Source of the DNA: Paraktedonobacter sp036384215
Lineage (GTDB): Bacteria; Chloroflexota; Ktedonobacteria; Ktedonobacterales; Ktedonobacteraceae
NCBI GenBank assembly: GCA_036384215.1
Contig: DASVMX010000143.1
Span: forward strand, 1-64,000
Length of the DNA: 64,000 nt
Direction of reading: 5' to 3'
Positions 10,001 through 18,319 of the stretch are shown one piece after another. The notes beneath the pieces were generated by a model that saw nothing but the letters and a program-made list of their open reading frames with translations, made no database searches and was not told where the DNA came from. The translations under genes and the position numbers were made by a program. Numbering within the stretch: the first letter of the stretch is position 1; each line of letters begins with the position of its first letter.

Positions 10001-10388
10001 ACTGGGCAGAGATCACTTTCTCAAGATGGTCGATCTTTACAGAGGGGATTATGTCCGGTCGTTTTATAGCGACTGGTGTAGTTTTCGCCGCGACGAATTG
10101 CGCCAGGCCTATCTCGACGCCCGGCGTTCGCTGGCACAAATGGCCTGGAGCCAGGAACTCTTCGACGAAAGCCTCAGCCACTGGAAACATATGCTCATCG
10201 TGGACGGCTGCCTGGAAGAAGCTCATTACGGGCTGATGCGCTGTTACCTGCGCCAGGGCAAAAGAAGCCTGGTCCTGCGCCAGTATCAGCGCTGCGCGGA
10301 AACGCTGAAGAGCGAGCTTGGCATCAAGCCGGGTCCAGCTTTGCAAAACCTGTATCAGCAGATCATCGCTTCTCCAGAAGCCCGTTAG
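7053..10388 (+). CDS. Large ATPase/TPR/BTAD transcriptional regulator (SARP/MalT-like)
   Basis: 1,111 residues from the ATG at 7053, which has AGAGG 7 bp upstream; a TTG at 6960 is the only earlier in-frame option. The N-terminal NTPase has a Walker A, CAPAGYGKTLLLADF (about residue 48), and MalT-like helical regions. About residues 420-800 are TPR-like helical repeats. The C-terminus (about 860-1105) is a winged helix plus bacterial transcriptional activator domain: LARAMELAFFLLEKN, QILEALWPE, VYYARKALGS, YDVASFQEHA, and the closing LGIKPGPALQNLYQQI. Such proteins act as pathway-specific activators. It is transcribed toward the end of the TldD/TldE/peptide operon and is a candidate master activator of the cluster. 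The sensed signal is unknown. Confidence 0.88.
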   Translation: MADLLTLSKITAPLLPPTTLYRASLIQKLNKVADKPPGEAFSYKLILLCAPAGYGKTLLLADFARHTSIPCCWYFLDQNDGDRACFLTTLLASIRQRFPTFGPVLDGLLASTVPTMTSLTRQPYSFEEMMDALLATMKAEITERFALFFCNYHEISQNKSINALINHFLAHLPTQCIVVIESRTIPPLEFAPLITQRKILSLGRAILRFTPQEIRDLALLQGNAPLSEAEAGHIADSFDGWIAGILLSTRLGEIQFLDPAASTDSDSPLSLIQGSRKELLAYFLTEVFGRDLATYAFLKDASILQYMLPSICNRLLQIDDAGERLRYLAQQGLFVVRSGEEPEVFYTCHPFVRELLSDELRRQEPEHFARLHRRAAELFHAAGDHNQALYHAFQTDRWHIAESIIIEVKDTMLARGQVETLARWLDDLLVRASSLHSVLLLVRARIHLIFGEDGQALSLLETAARAIDGRQPLPGVDNVSILQAEVALLRSKVLFQKREYAQAQALCRNVLNTVSVEEIDLRADAYACLAIGENLIGDFHTGIAYLQKALHLWGRDAQTRQTADLHSALASTYGLIGNFALAEHHLARAFTCWKYLHNDWGKIDNLIRAGLIKHYQGDLGEAEVCFTRALALSRGPIHFRREEAYTLVSLGELHQNQGLSNHALACLDDGLALALQMEDGYLTNYAYRTLALTHLLIGDASTALLLVSKIDLHSEQTTSISYERTLRELVYGTILLHQKYAAEACTCLIALEKPLSQMGLKREQVQLTLRLAACQLALGNRVEVIKRLEALATTAWRDNLEYFITTELHSLPDLEYFVKTQQAMVQIRTYLRQASDIPDEPFFPEIPRGRTPGPTVVTVSSRRPVLAIQGLGEPAITLDGVPVTNWHLARAMELAFFLLEKNHPVHKDQILEALWPEMLGQVEQTLRTNVYYARKALGSKAILYQSGAYELKLAPLYKVVYDVASFQEHARQACEALEVGKNELGRDHFLKMVDLYRGDYVRSFYSDWCSFRRDELRQAYLDARRSLAQMAWSQELFDESLSHWKHMLIVDGCLEEAHYGLMRCYLRQGKRSLVLRQYQRCAETLKSELGIKPGPALQNLYQQIIASPEAR

Positions 10389-10467
10389 CCCCTCATCTCC
10401 GGCCCGCTCGCTCATAAGCATGGCCAGATCCCACCAGCCACCAGCGAGGCGGGCAGCGCGCCTTCGC

Positions 10468-10728
10468 TCAGGCCAGGGGACCCGACCAGGGATCTTCACG
10501 CGGAGAGGCCTGGTCAGTTGCTTTCTCTGGAGCAAGCCTGGCGCTCACGAGCCGGCTAAATTCACAGAGCGTCGACGCGCTGACCTGCTCGATGACCTCG
10601 CTCTCGCTCTGGGTGAGCTGAAAGCCTTGCTGCTGGATAGCACTCAGCGGATGGAGAAGCAGAGCCTGGCAAAAATCGTCGTCAAGGGTTGCCAGGCCTA
10701 AAATCTGGTTGATGGTATCCCAGGACAT
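10468..10728 (-). CDS. Small NHLP/Os1348-like peptide, candidate RiPP precursor or scaffold
   Basis: 86 residues from the ATG at 10728 (MSWDTINQILGLATLD). A TTG at 10755 would add nine residues, but MSWDT is the usual start of this peptide type. Residues 1-64 form a helical leader (DDFCQALLLHPLSAIQQQGF, SESEVIEQVSAS, LCEFSRLVSARL) resembling Nif11/NHLP-clan leaders such as those called Os1348 or Franean1_4349 in databases; this is recalled from pattern, not searched. The tail APEKATDQASPREDPWSGPLA has two Ser, one Thr and no Cys, and ends in Ala. It is the last gene of the leftward operon, 130 bp after TldE. It could be the substrate of the LanB-like enzymes or a reusable C-terminal scaffold. 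Function is inferred only. Confidence 0.75.
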   Translation of the reverse strand: MSWDTINQILGLATLDDDFCQALLLHPLSAIQQQGFQLTQSESEVIEQVSASTLCEFSRLVSARLAPEKATDQASPREDPWSGPLA

Positions 10729-10857
10729 GGCTTTTCTTGCTTTCTCTAACCTCAACAGTACACAGCTTTATATCTATCAGTAACGGGCTGCTGCAACCGC
10801 GCTCCCGGGAGTTGTGAGCACAGGTCGCAGCTTACCCTCGCGACGCACGTTGGCGAC

Positions 10858-12195
10858 TTACCCGACCTGGACGCGGGCGATGAGCAGGCTGGGTGCGCCG
10901 GCTCCATCGGCCAGGGGCGAGAACTGCAAATCGGAGCCACAGGCGCGCACATTCCGCAGCAGCTCGAAGATGTTGGCAGAAATGGGCACACCGCTGACGG
11001 GATAACGCGGCTGCCCCTGCTCAATCCACCAGCCCTGCACAACCAGGGTAAATTTGCCAGTGGTGCCCTGGATACGCCCGGGGCGCAGGACGCTGGTGAC
11101 GATGATCCCGTGCTGGAGTTGCTGGCGCAATTCATCCGGCGTGGCGTTGCCAGCCTGAAGATAGACGTTCGAGGGCGCCGCCCGCGGCTGCTGCCAGAGC
11201 GATGGTTTCAACGCATTGCCTCCGGGCGTCGCGTTCAGCAGGTCCGCGCTGCGCAGGGTGTGCAGAAAGGCACGCAGCCGGCCCTGCTCCACCAGGGTGG
11301 TCGCACTCACAGGCGTCCCTTCATCGTCAAACGGGCGACTCTTGAGACCGGTGTGCAAGGCGCCATCGTCGATCAGCGACACCGCGGGCGAGGCAATGGG
11401 ATGGTCGATGCTTTTGAGCAATGGCTTGAGATCCTGGAGCACATTTTCGGCGGTCAGCAGCACGCCGAGGGAGCGCGCGATATCGGCGGCAGCGAGCGGC
11501 GGCAGGAGAACCTCGCAGGGACCAGCGGGCGCCTGCCTCGAAGGCTCGTGCAAGAACACGAGATGATCGCTCACGTGCTGGCCGAGCGCCTCCAGGTCCA
11601 GGCCAGCAAAGCACTGGCTGGAGGCCGCCGTCGTGAGATGCCCGAACGCTCCCTCGGCCCAGATCCAGATGCGATAGTTGCTCGTCTGGCAAACCGCTCG
11701 CAGGCCGCGAGAGTTGACCAGCCCTGTAAATGAAGTTGACTCCGCGTAACAGGCGTGTACAATCAGCCCGGTCGCCGGCTGCTTGCTGCTGATTGTGGCC
11801 ATGACCTCCTCGATCATGGCCCGTTTGCGCGCCTGGGCGAGCAACGGCTCCTGGGCGAGAGCAAATGGCGAGCAACTCCGCTCGCTGTTCAGCCATGCAG
11901 GCGAGGAGATGCCGCGCTGGCGCGCCTCCAGCACCGCCTGGCGAGCAATAGTGGCCAGGCCAGCAGCGGACAAATCATTGGTCGAGAGCAGAGCCAGCCG
12001 ATCATCACACCACACGCGCAGCGCCAGCCCGCTCTGCCAGCCGCTGCTCTCGTTGCAGTGGTCTTGCTGGAGGGTGATACGCGTGGCCGGTCCCTGGCGC
12101 AGGTAGACATCAGCCTCGTCGGCGCCAGCATCCAGAGCCATATCCAGCAGTTGCGTGGCTCTCTGTAGAACCTCTGTGACCTCAGACATTGGCAT
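10858..12195 (-). CDS. tldE: TldE/PmbA-like protease subunit
   Basis: 445 residues. It matches the TldE (PmbA) family in length and pattern: an N-terminal region with DAGADEADVYLRQGPATRI, QQDHCNESSGWQSGLALRV and STNDLSAAGLA, and a C-terminal barrel region ending SANIFELLRNVRACGSDLQF and GAGAPSLLIARVQVG. The HExxxH zinc motif is absent, as expected for the non-catalytic partner. Its ATG overlaps the tldD stop by one base (TAATG), so the two are translationally coupled. TldD/TldE heterodimers degrade unfolded peptides and trim RiPP leaders such as microcin B17. Here the pair probably releases or trims the cluster product. Confidence 0.9.
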   Translation of the reverse strand: MPMSEVTEVLQRATQLLDMALDAGADEADVYLRQGPATRITLQQDHCNESSGWQSGLALRVWCDDRLALLSTNDLSAAGLATIARQAVLEARQRGISSPAWLNSERSCSPFALAQEPLLAQARKRAMIEEVMATISSKQPATGLIVHACYAESTSFTGLVNSRGLRAVCQTSNYRIWIWAEGAFGHLTTAASSQCFAGLDLEALGQHVSDHLVFLHEPSRQAPAGPCEVLLPPLAAADIARSLGVLLTAENVLQDLKPLLKSIDHPIASPAVSLIDDGALHTGLKSRPFDDEGTPVSATTLVEQGRLRAFLHTLRSADLLNATPGGNALKPSLWQQPRAAPSNVYLQAGNATPDELRQQLQHGIIVTSVLRPGRIQGTTGKFTLVVQGWWIEQGQPRYPVSGVPISANIFELLRNVRACGSDLQFSPLADGAGAPSLLIARVQVG

Positions 12196-13550
12196 TAGCC
12201 TCCCCAGACAAGCAATTGAGGAACGCGCAGAGCTGGCTGACCGACCGAGACAACCAGGGGAAACTGGTCAAGTTTGTTGCACAGATAGCAGTAGTTGAGA
12301 AACTGGCAATCCGTGCTGACCCGGTCGATGGCGTGCAGCACCTTCGGCCCATGCCCGGAAAGCATCGTCCCCAGGATGGGAGCAGTGATGCGTCCATTTT
12401 CCACCAGATAGCCCTCATCCACGCGCAAGTTGAAGCGGCCGGAACCCATATCGGTATCGCCGCCAGAGATGGACTGAACCAGGATGCCCTGCTTTGTCCC
12501 GGCGACGATCTCCTCGAAGCTGGACTCGCCCGGCGCGACATAAGTGGTGCTCATGCGCGGAAGTGGCTGATAGGCATAGCTCAGACGGCGACCGTGGCCA
12601 TTGGAGGCCCGGCCCGCGCCGGCGCTCCGCCGATCGTAGAGATAGTTGCGCAGAATACCCTGCTCGATCAGAACAGTTGGTCTGGCCGGTTCGCCCTCGT
12701 CGTCAAAGTGATAGAGAGCAGCACTCTCGGACGGTGCCGGATCATCGATAACGGTGATGATAGGCGCCGCGACCTGCCGGCCCAGGCAGCCCGCGTACGC
12801 CGAACTGGCCTGGCGGGCGATGTCTGCCTCGAGCGCGTGACCACAGGCTTCGTGCAGGAGCACGGCCGGACCACCTGGCCCCAGGATCACGGTCATCTCG
12901 CCGGAGGGTGCCTCGACCGCCTCCACGCGGAGCAGCGCCGCCTCCATAGCCTGGCGAGCAATCGCCAGATGGCTATCATCCTGGCACAGGCCGGCGAGAT
13001 GGGTTGCGCCGACCGAGCGTCGGCTTTTACGCACCTTGCGCTCGTGACGCAGGACGACCTCAACGTGGATCGCGGCGTGGTCTCGCTGATCCCTCACAAT
13101 GCGACCATCGGAGCGACCAACCAGGACCGTCTGCCATGTCGCGACGACACGTGTTGTGATATGGGTTGTGAAGCGGGGGCTGCTATGGCGCCGCGCCTCG
13201 GCCAGCGCGGCCTCGGCCAGGCGCAGCATCTCGGCCAGCAGCCGCTCAGCGCCAGGCGTCTGGCACGTGGCAAACGCTGGCGCCGTCGGTCGGACCTCGT
13301 CGCGCAGGCAGGGAACGAGCGCCCTGACGCCCGCCTCCGACAGGTCCGGGGTATGGACGTACTGGCTGGTCCCATCGCGCACTCGCCGGAGGCCCACTCC
13401 CTGCTCGGTGCGCACGCGAGCGTTGCGCAGTTCGCCATCTGTCAACTCGTACACCGCGTTGGTGATACGCTCAGCAAAGAGATCGGCGAACGTATCACCA
13501 GAGCGCAGAACGTCCGCAAGTGCTGCGTGAACCACATCGTGATCAAGCAT
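12195..13550 (-). CDS. tldD: TldD-like zinc metalloprotease
   Basis: 451 residues. The zinc-binding HExxxH motif is present in LLHEACGHALEADIARQ (about residue 230), after the Gly/Pro-rich GEMTVILGPGGPAVLL. The C-terminal half keeps TldD hallmarks (GILRNYLYDRRSAGAGRASNG, MGSGRFNLRVDEGYLVENG, GRITAPILG). A GGAGGAGTTGATGT ribosome site precedes the ATG at 13550. It forms a coupled pair with TldE downstream and lies in the operon with the methyltransferase and TPR1. The expected role is processive cleavage of a modified peptide. Confidence 0.93.
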   Translation of the reverse strand: MLDHDVVHAALADVLRSGDTFADLFAERITNAVYELTDGELRNARVRTEQGVGLRRVRDGTSQYVHTPDLSEAGVRALVPCLRDEVRPTAPAFATCQTPGAERLLAEMLRLAEAALAEARRHSSPRFTTHITTRVVATWQTVLVGRSDGRIVRDQRDHAAIHVEVVLRHERKVRKSRRSVGATHLAGLCQDDSHLAIARQAMEAALLRVEAVEAPSGEMTVILGPGGPAVLLHEACGHALEADIARQASSAYAGCLGRQVAAPIITVIDDPAPSESAALYHFDDEGEPARPTVLIEQGILRNYLYDRRSAGAGRASNGHGRRLSYAYQPLPRMSTTYVAPGESSFEEIVAGTKQGILVQSISGGDTDMGSGRFNLRVDEGYLVENGRITAPILGTMLSGHGPKVLHAIDRVSTDCQFLNYCYLCNKLDQFPLVVSVGQPALRVPQLLVWGG

Positions 13551-13773
13551 ACATCAACTCCTCCTGTCCAGAGAGGCAATAAGGGCAGTTTTACCAACAA
13601 TCGAGAGAAGAATGCATCACCACTGCGCCAGGGCATCAGGAAGGCCATCTTCCCAATCCCCAGACGCCCGTCGGTACAGCCCCGGCATTGCTGACTCGCC
13701 TTGCGTCTGCCTCCTGTAGTAGCGATGCTGGCCATCGCCATGGCCCGATCTACCAGGAAACCCATCGCCGCCG

Positions 13774-15264
13774 CTACCCCTGATGCGGCCGGGAAGCCGG
13801 CGCCCTGGAGAGCAAGCTTGTGGGAAATGCCACAGGGTTGCGCGTGGCCAGGATGATGTTGATGCTCGATGCATCGTAACAGTGCAGCGCCATAAGCCCG
13901 GCTCCGGCCAGGAGATCGGCATATTCGTTCAGGGAAAGCAGATCGCCCTGCGAGGAGATAAATTCTTTGACCGCGAAGTAGAGCGAATTGAGTGGTCCGT
14001 CGCGTCGCTCATTGAGGACCGAATCAGCAATGAGCAGGACGCCATCTGGACGGAGCGCGCGTGCCAGACGCGCAAAGAGAGGCGGCAGATCCTGCGGGTG
14101 CTGGGTATGGCATACCTGCCCCAGAATAATCGCATCAAACGCATTTTCTCCATAATCGACGTGCAGGAGATCACCAGTCCAGAAACGGGCCTGGGCGGTC
14201 AGGTTGAGCCGCTCGATATTGCGCTGAGCCTGGGGCAACACCTGGGGTTGGTCCAGGAAGGTGACAATCGCGGTCGGCTCGGTGCGAGCGACCCCGACAC
14301 CCCAGACGCCGGAGCCGGCGCCGACATCCAGCACGGCAGCGTGAGCGAGCGAGCGCCCCCGCGCCAGGGTCATAGCAACGGTGCTGGTAAGCTGCAAATA
14401 CGAGGGGAAGATGAGCGTATTGTATCTGGCCAGGGCCAGGTAGAAACTATTACTCTGTTCCGGGTCCTGCAAATCTAGAATGTGCCGATTGTGCAGAATA
14501 GTCTCGTCAAGCTGGCCCAGCGCCTCCCAGTACAGGCCCGTGAGGTGGCATCCCTGGCCATAAAAGAGCACGTTCCGCCGATTCAGCACACGCTGCGCCT
14601 CTGCACAGTAGCGATAATTCTCTCCATCTGCCTCCAATATTCCCAGTTGTACGAGGAGGGTAAGTAACATGTTCAGCCCGGCGGGATGCGCCTGGCAGGT
14701 CTCGGCCACCTGACTCAAGGAATACGTGCTCTCGCTAAAGAGGTGGAACAGATCCATTTCGGAGGCGCAGATCAGAGCCTGGGTTCGCAAGAACTGGCGA
14801 GCTACGCGGTCGAAGAGCTTTTCAGCTTCGTCCGGCACATCAGACGGAACATCCTTGACGGAGAACAGGCGGGTGTAGTGCTCTAGCAAATCCCAATTAC
14901 AGCCGTCGTGCCGCACCGGGGCTCCAGTACGCACGGCTGCGGGCAGCTTGCGCGCCGGCTGCCACCAACGGCTGGCCTGGCTCAGGCGCCCGGTGAAAGA
15001 GCGGTCGTGGAGCGGACCGGCCAGCGCGGGGCTGAGCGCCAGACTGCCACCCTCATCCGCAGTCAGCACGCCGCTACCGACCAGCATCTCCGTCACGACA
15101 CGTGTGCCCCGTAGCGAGGTCCCCAGGCGCCGTGCCAGTTGATCTACCCGCATTGTGTCCTGGCCGAGGGCGTCAAACAGCTTCAGGCGCAAGGCCGTAT
15201 GCAGCACAGCCGAATCGACGCAGGCATATTTGGTTAAAAATTCCAGATCGTGAGCAAGATCCAT
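13774..15264 (-). CDS. SAM-dependent methyltransferase with two stacked N-terminal winged-helix units
   Basis: 496 residues from the ATG at 15264, which is preceded by AGGAGAGGAGAG. A longer frame extends upstream but lacks a ribosome site. The class I Rossmann fold starts at AAVLDVGAGSGVWGVGVA (about residue 310), followed by ARFWTGDLLHVDYG, FDAIILGQVCH and LRPDGVLLIADSVL. It most resembles O-methyltransferases of the CalO1/acetylserotonin-OMT group, which have a single N-terminal dimerisation helix-turn-helix. Here two such units appear: residues about 8-75 (DSAVLHTALRLKLFDALG) and about 155-240 (ICASEMDLFHLFSESTY, LLTLLVQLGILEADGENY). It lies between TPR1 and TldD in the leftward operon. 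The probable role is tailoring of a side chain, carboxylate or small-molecule intermediate. Confidence 0.85.
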   Translation of the reverse strand: MDLAHDLEFLTKYACVDSAVLHTALRLKLFDALGQDTMRVDQLARRLGTSLRGTRVVTEMLVGSGVLTADEGGSLALSPALAGPLHDRSFTGRLSQASRWWQPARKLPAAVRTGAPVRHDGCNWDLLEHYTRLFSVKDVPSDVPDEAEKLFDRVARQFLRTQALICASEMDLFHLFSESTYSLSQVAETCQAHPAGLNMLLTLLVQLGILEADGENYRYCAEAQRVLNRRNVLFYGQGCHLTGLYWEALGQLDETILHNRHILDLQDPEQSNSFYLALARYNTLIFPSYLQLTSTVAMTLARGRSLAHAAVLDVGAGSGVWGVGVARTEPTAIVTFLDQPQVLPQAQRNIERLNLTAQARFWTGDLLHVDYGENAFDAIILGQVCHTQHPQDLPPLFARLARALRPDGVLLIADSVLNERRDGPLNSLYFAVKEFISSQGDLLSLNEYADLLAGAGLMALHCYDASSINIILATRNPVAFPTSLLSRAPASRPHQG

Positions 15265-15437
15265 ATGCTCTCTCCTCTCCTGGTCCTTGAAAAGATCCTC
15301 GCACCCTATCCAGGCAGGATTCTCCCGGCTCGCCCCTCCCTCGGGTGAGGGAGGTGGCGTCTCGTCTGTATGAGCGGGACGGCCGCCCCGGTGTTCGTCT
15401 GCCTGCTCAGCTGGAGTTCCCGTGCGAAGAGCTGAAT

Positions 15438-17585
15438 TCAGGAGGCCGTTTTCTCCGGGTAGAGATTCATCAGATAGAATGGTTTGTTGAGCTTCGTGCC
15501 CGGAGCCACCAGCGAGCTCTGTTCCCACGCGGCCACAGCCTCCGGCGTCGGATGTTCCAGGCATGCACGGGCCTGCTCGACGGTACCGAGCAAATCCTCG
15601 CAGAGTTCGATGCACAGGCGCCGTGCTCGCCGCAGGAGATTCCCGGACTCCTCTCCCTCCTGCAACTGATAAGCGCAGAGAGCGCGGGCGAGCAGGGATT
15701 CGGGCAGGTGATCGTAATCTCCAAGCTTTTCGCGCAACTCCACGCTGCGTCCATACCACTGATGAGCCTGGCGAAACTCGGCCAGGCGATAGCACAGGTA
15801 GCCGCAGGCTCGGGCGATGATCTCGCTGTGAAAGCTATCCTCGCCAGCCACGGCTTGCTCATAGCTTTGCTTATAGCACTCCAGAGCAGGCGCCAGAGCC
15901 CCGGCCTTCATGCGCAAGCCGCCTTCGCGGAACAAATAGTGTTTGGCAAAGATTTCGTTCGCAACGCTCAGGAAGCTGCGAAAAAAGGTCCAGGTGGACA
16001 GCGCCTGCTCTAGCCGGCCGGTATCTTCGAGGAGCACGGAGATATTGGAGACCAAATTGACCTTGAGATGGGTCGCCTCTTTCTGATGCAGGGGCTTCAT
16101 GAGCGAGAGCGCGTTCTGCACCATGGTCATGCCATCGCGGTAGTGTCCCTGCTGGTAATTCATCAGGGCACTGACGTTGAGCAGCCAGCCGTGCTCCAGC
16201 ACTGCCTCGGGAGTGGACAGCCCATTGATCGCCTGGAATCCCTGGAGCAGGTATGTTCGCGCCTGCTCGATACGGTGCAGGCGTTTGCCAGTGATCAGGC
16301 CCAGGTACATACAGAGCTGGGCGCGCATCTCCGGCGCGGTCGCCAGCTCCAGGGCCAGTTGATAGCAGCTTGACGCCGCCTCGTGATGTTCAAGAAAAGT
16401 CTGGGCCAGCGCAATGGCTTTCCAGGTCGCGATCAGAATATCGCGCCTCTGGTGGATTTCCGCCACGGAGAATTCGAGTGCGACATAGAGATCATGGGCG
16501 GTCAGCGGCTTCCAGATAGCTTTAAAGCGCTCGACATCAAATTGCTCATCGCTGAGTACACCGAGCAAGACGATAATCTGCCGCCCCAGGAAAAGCACGG
16601 TCTCCATGTTGAGGACGAACAGGGCCAGGCGCGTAGCCTGAAGCGCATAGGCACATCCCTCTTCGATCTGTCCCTGCGTGAAATGAGACAGGGCCAGTTG
16701 GGTTGCCTGCGCTTCATCGCATGGTCCTCCAGAGACAGGGTCAACGACAGCAGAAACGGCCGCCATGGTATCAGCATCAGAACCGATGTCTGGCAGCGCG
16801 ATTTCCTCTCCAAGCAACTGGCTCCGCACTCGCTCTAACAGCCGGGCATGTTCCCTCCGCCAGTCGAGGAAGCCCGCGATCTCCGCTGGCAGCGAGTGCT
16901 CTTCAGCAGAGGTTCCAACAACAGCGGACTCGCGCAGCACACCCACCAGCACCAGGGGGATATGGGCCTGATTAATCCAGCGATTGAGCCGGCGGAAGGT
17001 CAGCAGAGTCAGGCGGTCGGCTGCCTGTAGCTCATCCCACCAGAGCACCAGAGGTCCCCGGGCTAGCGTCGGACTGGCCTGACGGGCCTCGATCACAAAC
17101 TGGCAGAGGCCATTGATCATGCGGAAAGCCTGCTCGGACTCGCGGTGAGAGCGGCGCTCGGATGGCGTCAGAGCAATCTGGGAAAGCGAGAGCGCCGGCT
17201 GGAAGCCCAGGCGGTCCATCAGCTGGGGATGGAGCGCGCTCAACTCCGCCGCGTAGCGCTGGATGATCTCCGGCGTCTCCTCGGCCACCAGCGGTAGCAA
17301 CTGCTCCAGGAGTTGGCGGACCGGCCAGAACGAGATCATCCCAGGCTGGAGACAACATACATGCAGCATGGTGCCACCTCGCTCGCTGACGAAGTGGCGA
17401 TACTCCTGGCGGTGATCCTCAAGAGCAGCACCCGCACCCTGCGCCACGATCAGCAGGCTGCGAACGGTGGTTGGATCGCAGTCCGCGGCCTGGCGATAGA
17501 GGGTCTGGAGGCGCTGCTCTATCCGCGCTTCCTGCTGCTGATGTAAAGGCTCCGCCTGGACGACGGGTCTAGAAGTGGAACTCAT
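15438..17585 (-). CDS. TPR protein with degenerate AAA_16-like N-terminus (TPR1)
   Basis: 715 residues from the ATG at 17585 (MSSTSRPVVQ), with AAAGGAGAAAGG upstream. The N-terminal 300 residues follow the layout of STAND/AAA_16 ATPases, but the P-loop position reads IVAQGAGAALED, with no GK[ST]. The Walker-B-like PLVLWWDELQAADRLTLLTF is kept. The C-terminal half is TPR-like (CYQLALELATAPEMRAQL, LKVNLVSNISVLLEDTGR, HYLFREGGLRMKAGALAPA). It ends with PGTKLNKPFYLMNLYPE, a tail shared with TPR2. It is the first gene of the leftward unit behind the shared promoter element. The role is unknown; a regulator, chaperone or scaffold for the LanB-like enzymes is possible. Confidence 0.8.
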   Translation of the reverse strand: MSSTSRPVVQAEPLHQQQEARIEQRLQTLYRQAADCDPTTVRSLLIVAQGAGAALEDHRQEYRHFVSERGGTMLHVCCLQPGMISFWPVRQLLEQLLPLVAEETPEIIQRYAAELSALHPQLMDRLGFQPALSLSQIALTPSERRSHRESEQAFRMINGLCQFVIEARQASPTLARGPLVLWWDELQAADRLTLLTFRRLNRWINQAHIPLVLVGVLRESAVVGTSAEEHSLPAEIAGFLDWRREHARLLERVRSQLLGEEIALPDIGSDADTMAAVSAVVDPVSGGPCDEAQATQLALSHFTQGQIEEGCAYALQATRLALFVLNMETVLFLGRQIIVLLGVLSDEQFDVERFKAIWKPLTAHDLYVALEFSVAEIHQRRDILIATWKAIALAQTFLEHHEAASSCYQLALELATAPEMRAQLCMYLGLITGKRLHRIEQARTYLLQGFQAINGLSTPEAVLEHGWLLNVSALMNYQQGHYRDGMTMVQNALSLMKPLHQKEATHLKVNLVSNISVLLEDTGRLEQALSTWTFFRSFLSVANEIFAKHYLFREGGLRMKAGALAPALECYKQSYEQAVAGEDSFHSEIIARACGYLCYRLAEFRQAHQWYGRSVELREKLGDYDHLPESLLARALCAYQLQEGEESGNLLRRARRLCIELCEDLLGTVEQARACLEHPTPEAVAAWEQSSLVAPGTKLNKPFYLMNLYPEKTAS

Positions 17586-17870
17586 CGCAACCTTTCTCCT
17601 TTTTTGCAGAGAGAGAACCGGGGCACGAGGCACGAAGGGGCAGGCAAGCTGTCCCTCTGCCTGCGGGTTGACCGCAAGAAAACCGAAGCACGAAGAGACA
17701 GGCAAGCGGCGGGACAACTTCTCGCGGCGCGAGAAGTCGCCGATGACCTGGCGTCATTGACCTTGCCGACGCAGCCTATCTGCGTTGGGCCCCCTGCAAA
17801 CACATGAACCGCACCCTCTCTTCCCCCTGCCCTCTCAGCCTCTCATCTCTCAGGAGGGAGTTCGGGGAAT

Positions 17871-17940
17871 GATCGGGGGAACGGGTTCGCTTGTAGTGTA
17901 GCCAGAGAGTTGGCGCCTTGCCAGAGACACCAGTACGCAC
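17871..17940 (-). promoter_or_regulatory. Shared cluster promoter element, copy A-left (drives TPR1 operon)
   Basis: On the minus strand GTACTGGTG (from 17936) is followed 36 bp on by TACACT (17900-17895), then ACAAGCGAACCCGTTCCCC. Only the first dyad half is well kept in this copy. It leaves a leader of about 310 nt before TPR1 at 17585. The rest of the 733-bp gap between TPR1 and the Pro/Ala peptide gene holds the mirror copy and the two leaders, with no convincing gene. Confidence 0.7.
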
Positions 17941-18060
17941 CGAAAGAGTATCTTTGTACTCTCACCCATATTGTTTCCGCAAAACTGCGAGCACGACCGG
18001 GTGAGCCATCTCGCTGACAAGTATCATAATACTTCTTGCGCCGGGACATATGTCCCCCTG

Positions 18061-18131
18061 GCAGTGTATCGATGAACCTAGACAGGAGAAAAGACGCTGG
18101 CTACACTACAAGCGGACCCCTTCCCCTGACC
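18061..18131 (+). promoter_or_regulatory. Shared cluster promoter element, copy A-right (drives peptide-flavin reductase-LanB1 operon)
   Basis: GTATCGATGAACCTAGAC starts at 18066 and TACACT at 18102, again 36 bp apart. ACAAGCGGACCCCTTCCCC follows. Just downstream, a leader hairpin CCTCCTG-CCTT-CAGGAGG and the string AGGCTGAGAGGGCA are partly shared with the leader of the A-left unit. The start codon of the first gene is about 210 nt further on. Confidence 0.7.
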
Positions 18132-18319
18132 ACCCTGCTGGCTTCCTCCTGCCTTCAGGAGGCTGAGAGGGCATGGCAACCCCCGGCTACAACGGGTGCC
18201 AGAACCAGCAAGCAAGGCAGTAGCTTTGCGTTGAGGGAGGGTATGGTAGGGGAAAAGGGATCTTCTATAGGACAATCGTTGTCTTTTGGAATGTCTCTTC
18301 ATCCTTTTCGGAGGTTTTT

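Noticed and set aside
13442..13765. Minus-strand frame of 107 residues between the methyltransferase and tldD, and a 23-residue frame MPGLYRRASGDWEDGLPDAL inside it
   Set aside because: No good ribosome site, and the longer frame runs out of phase into tldD. The 220-bp gap could hold a leader, but nothing supports a gene.
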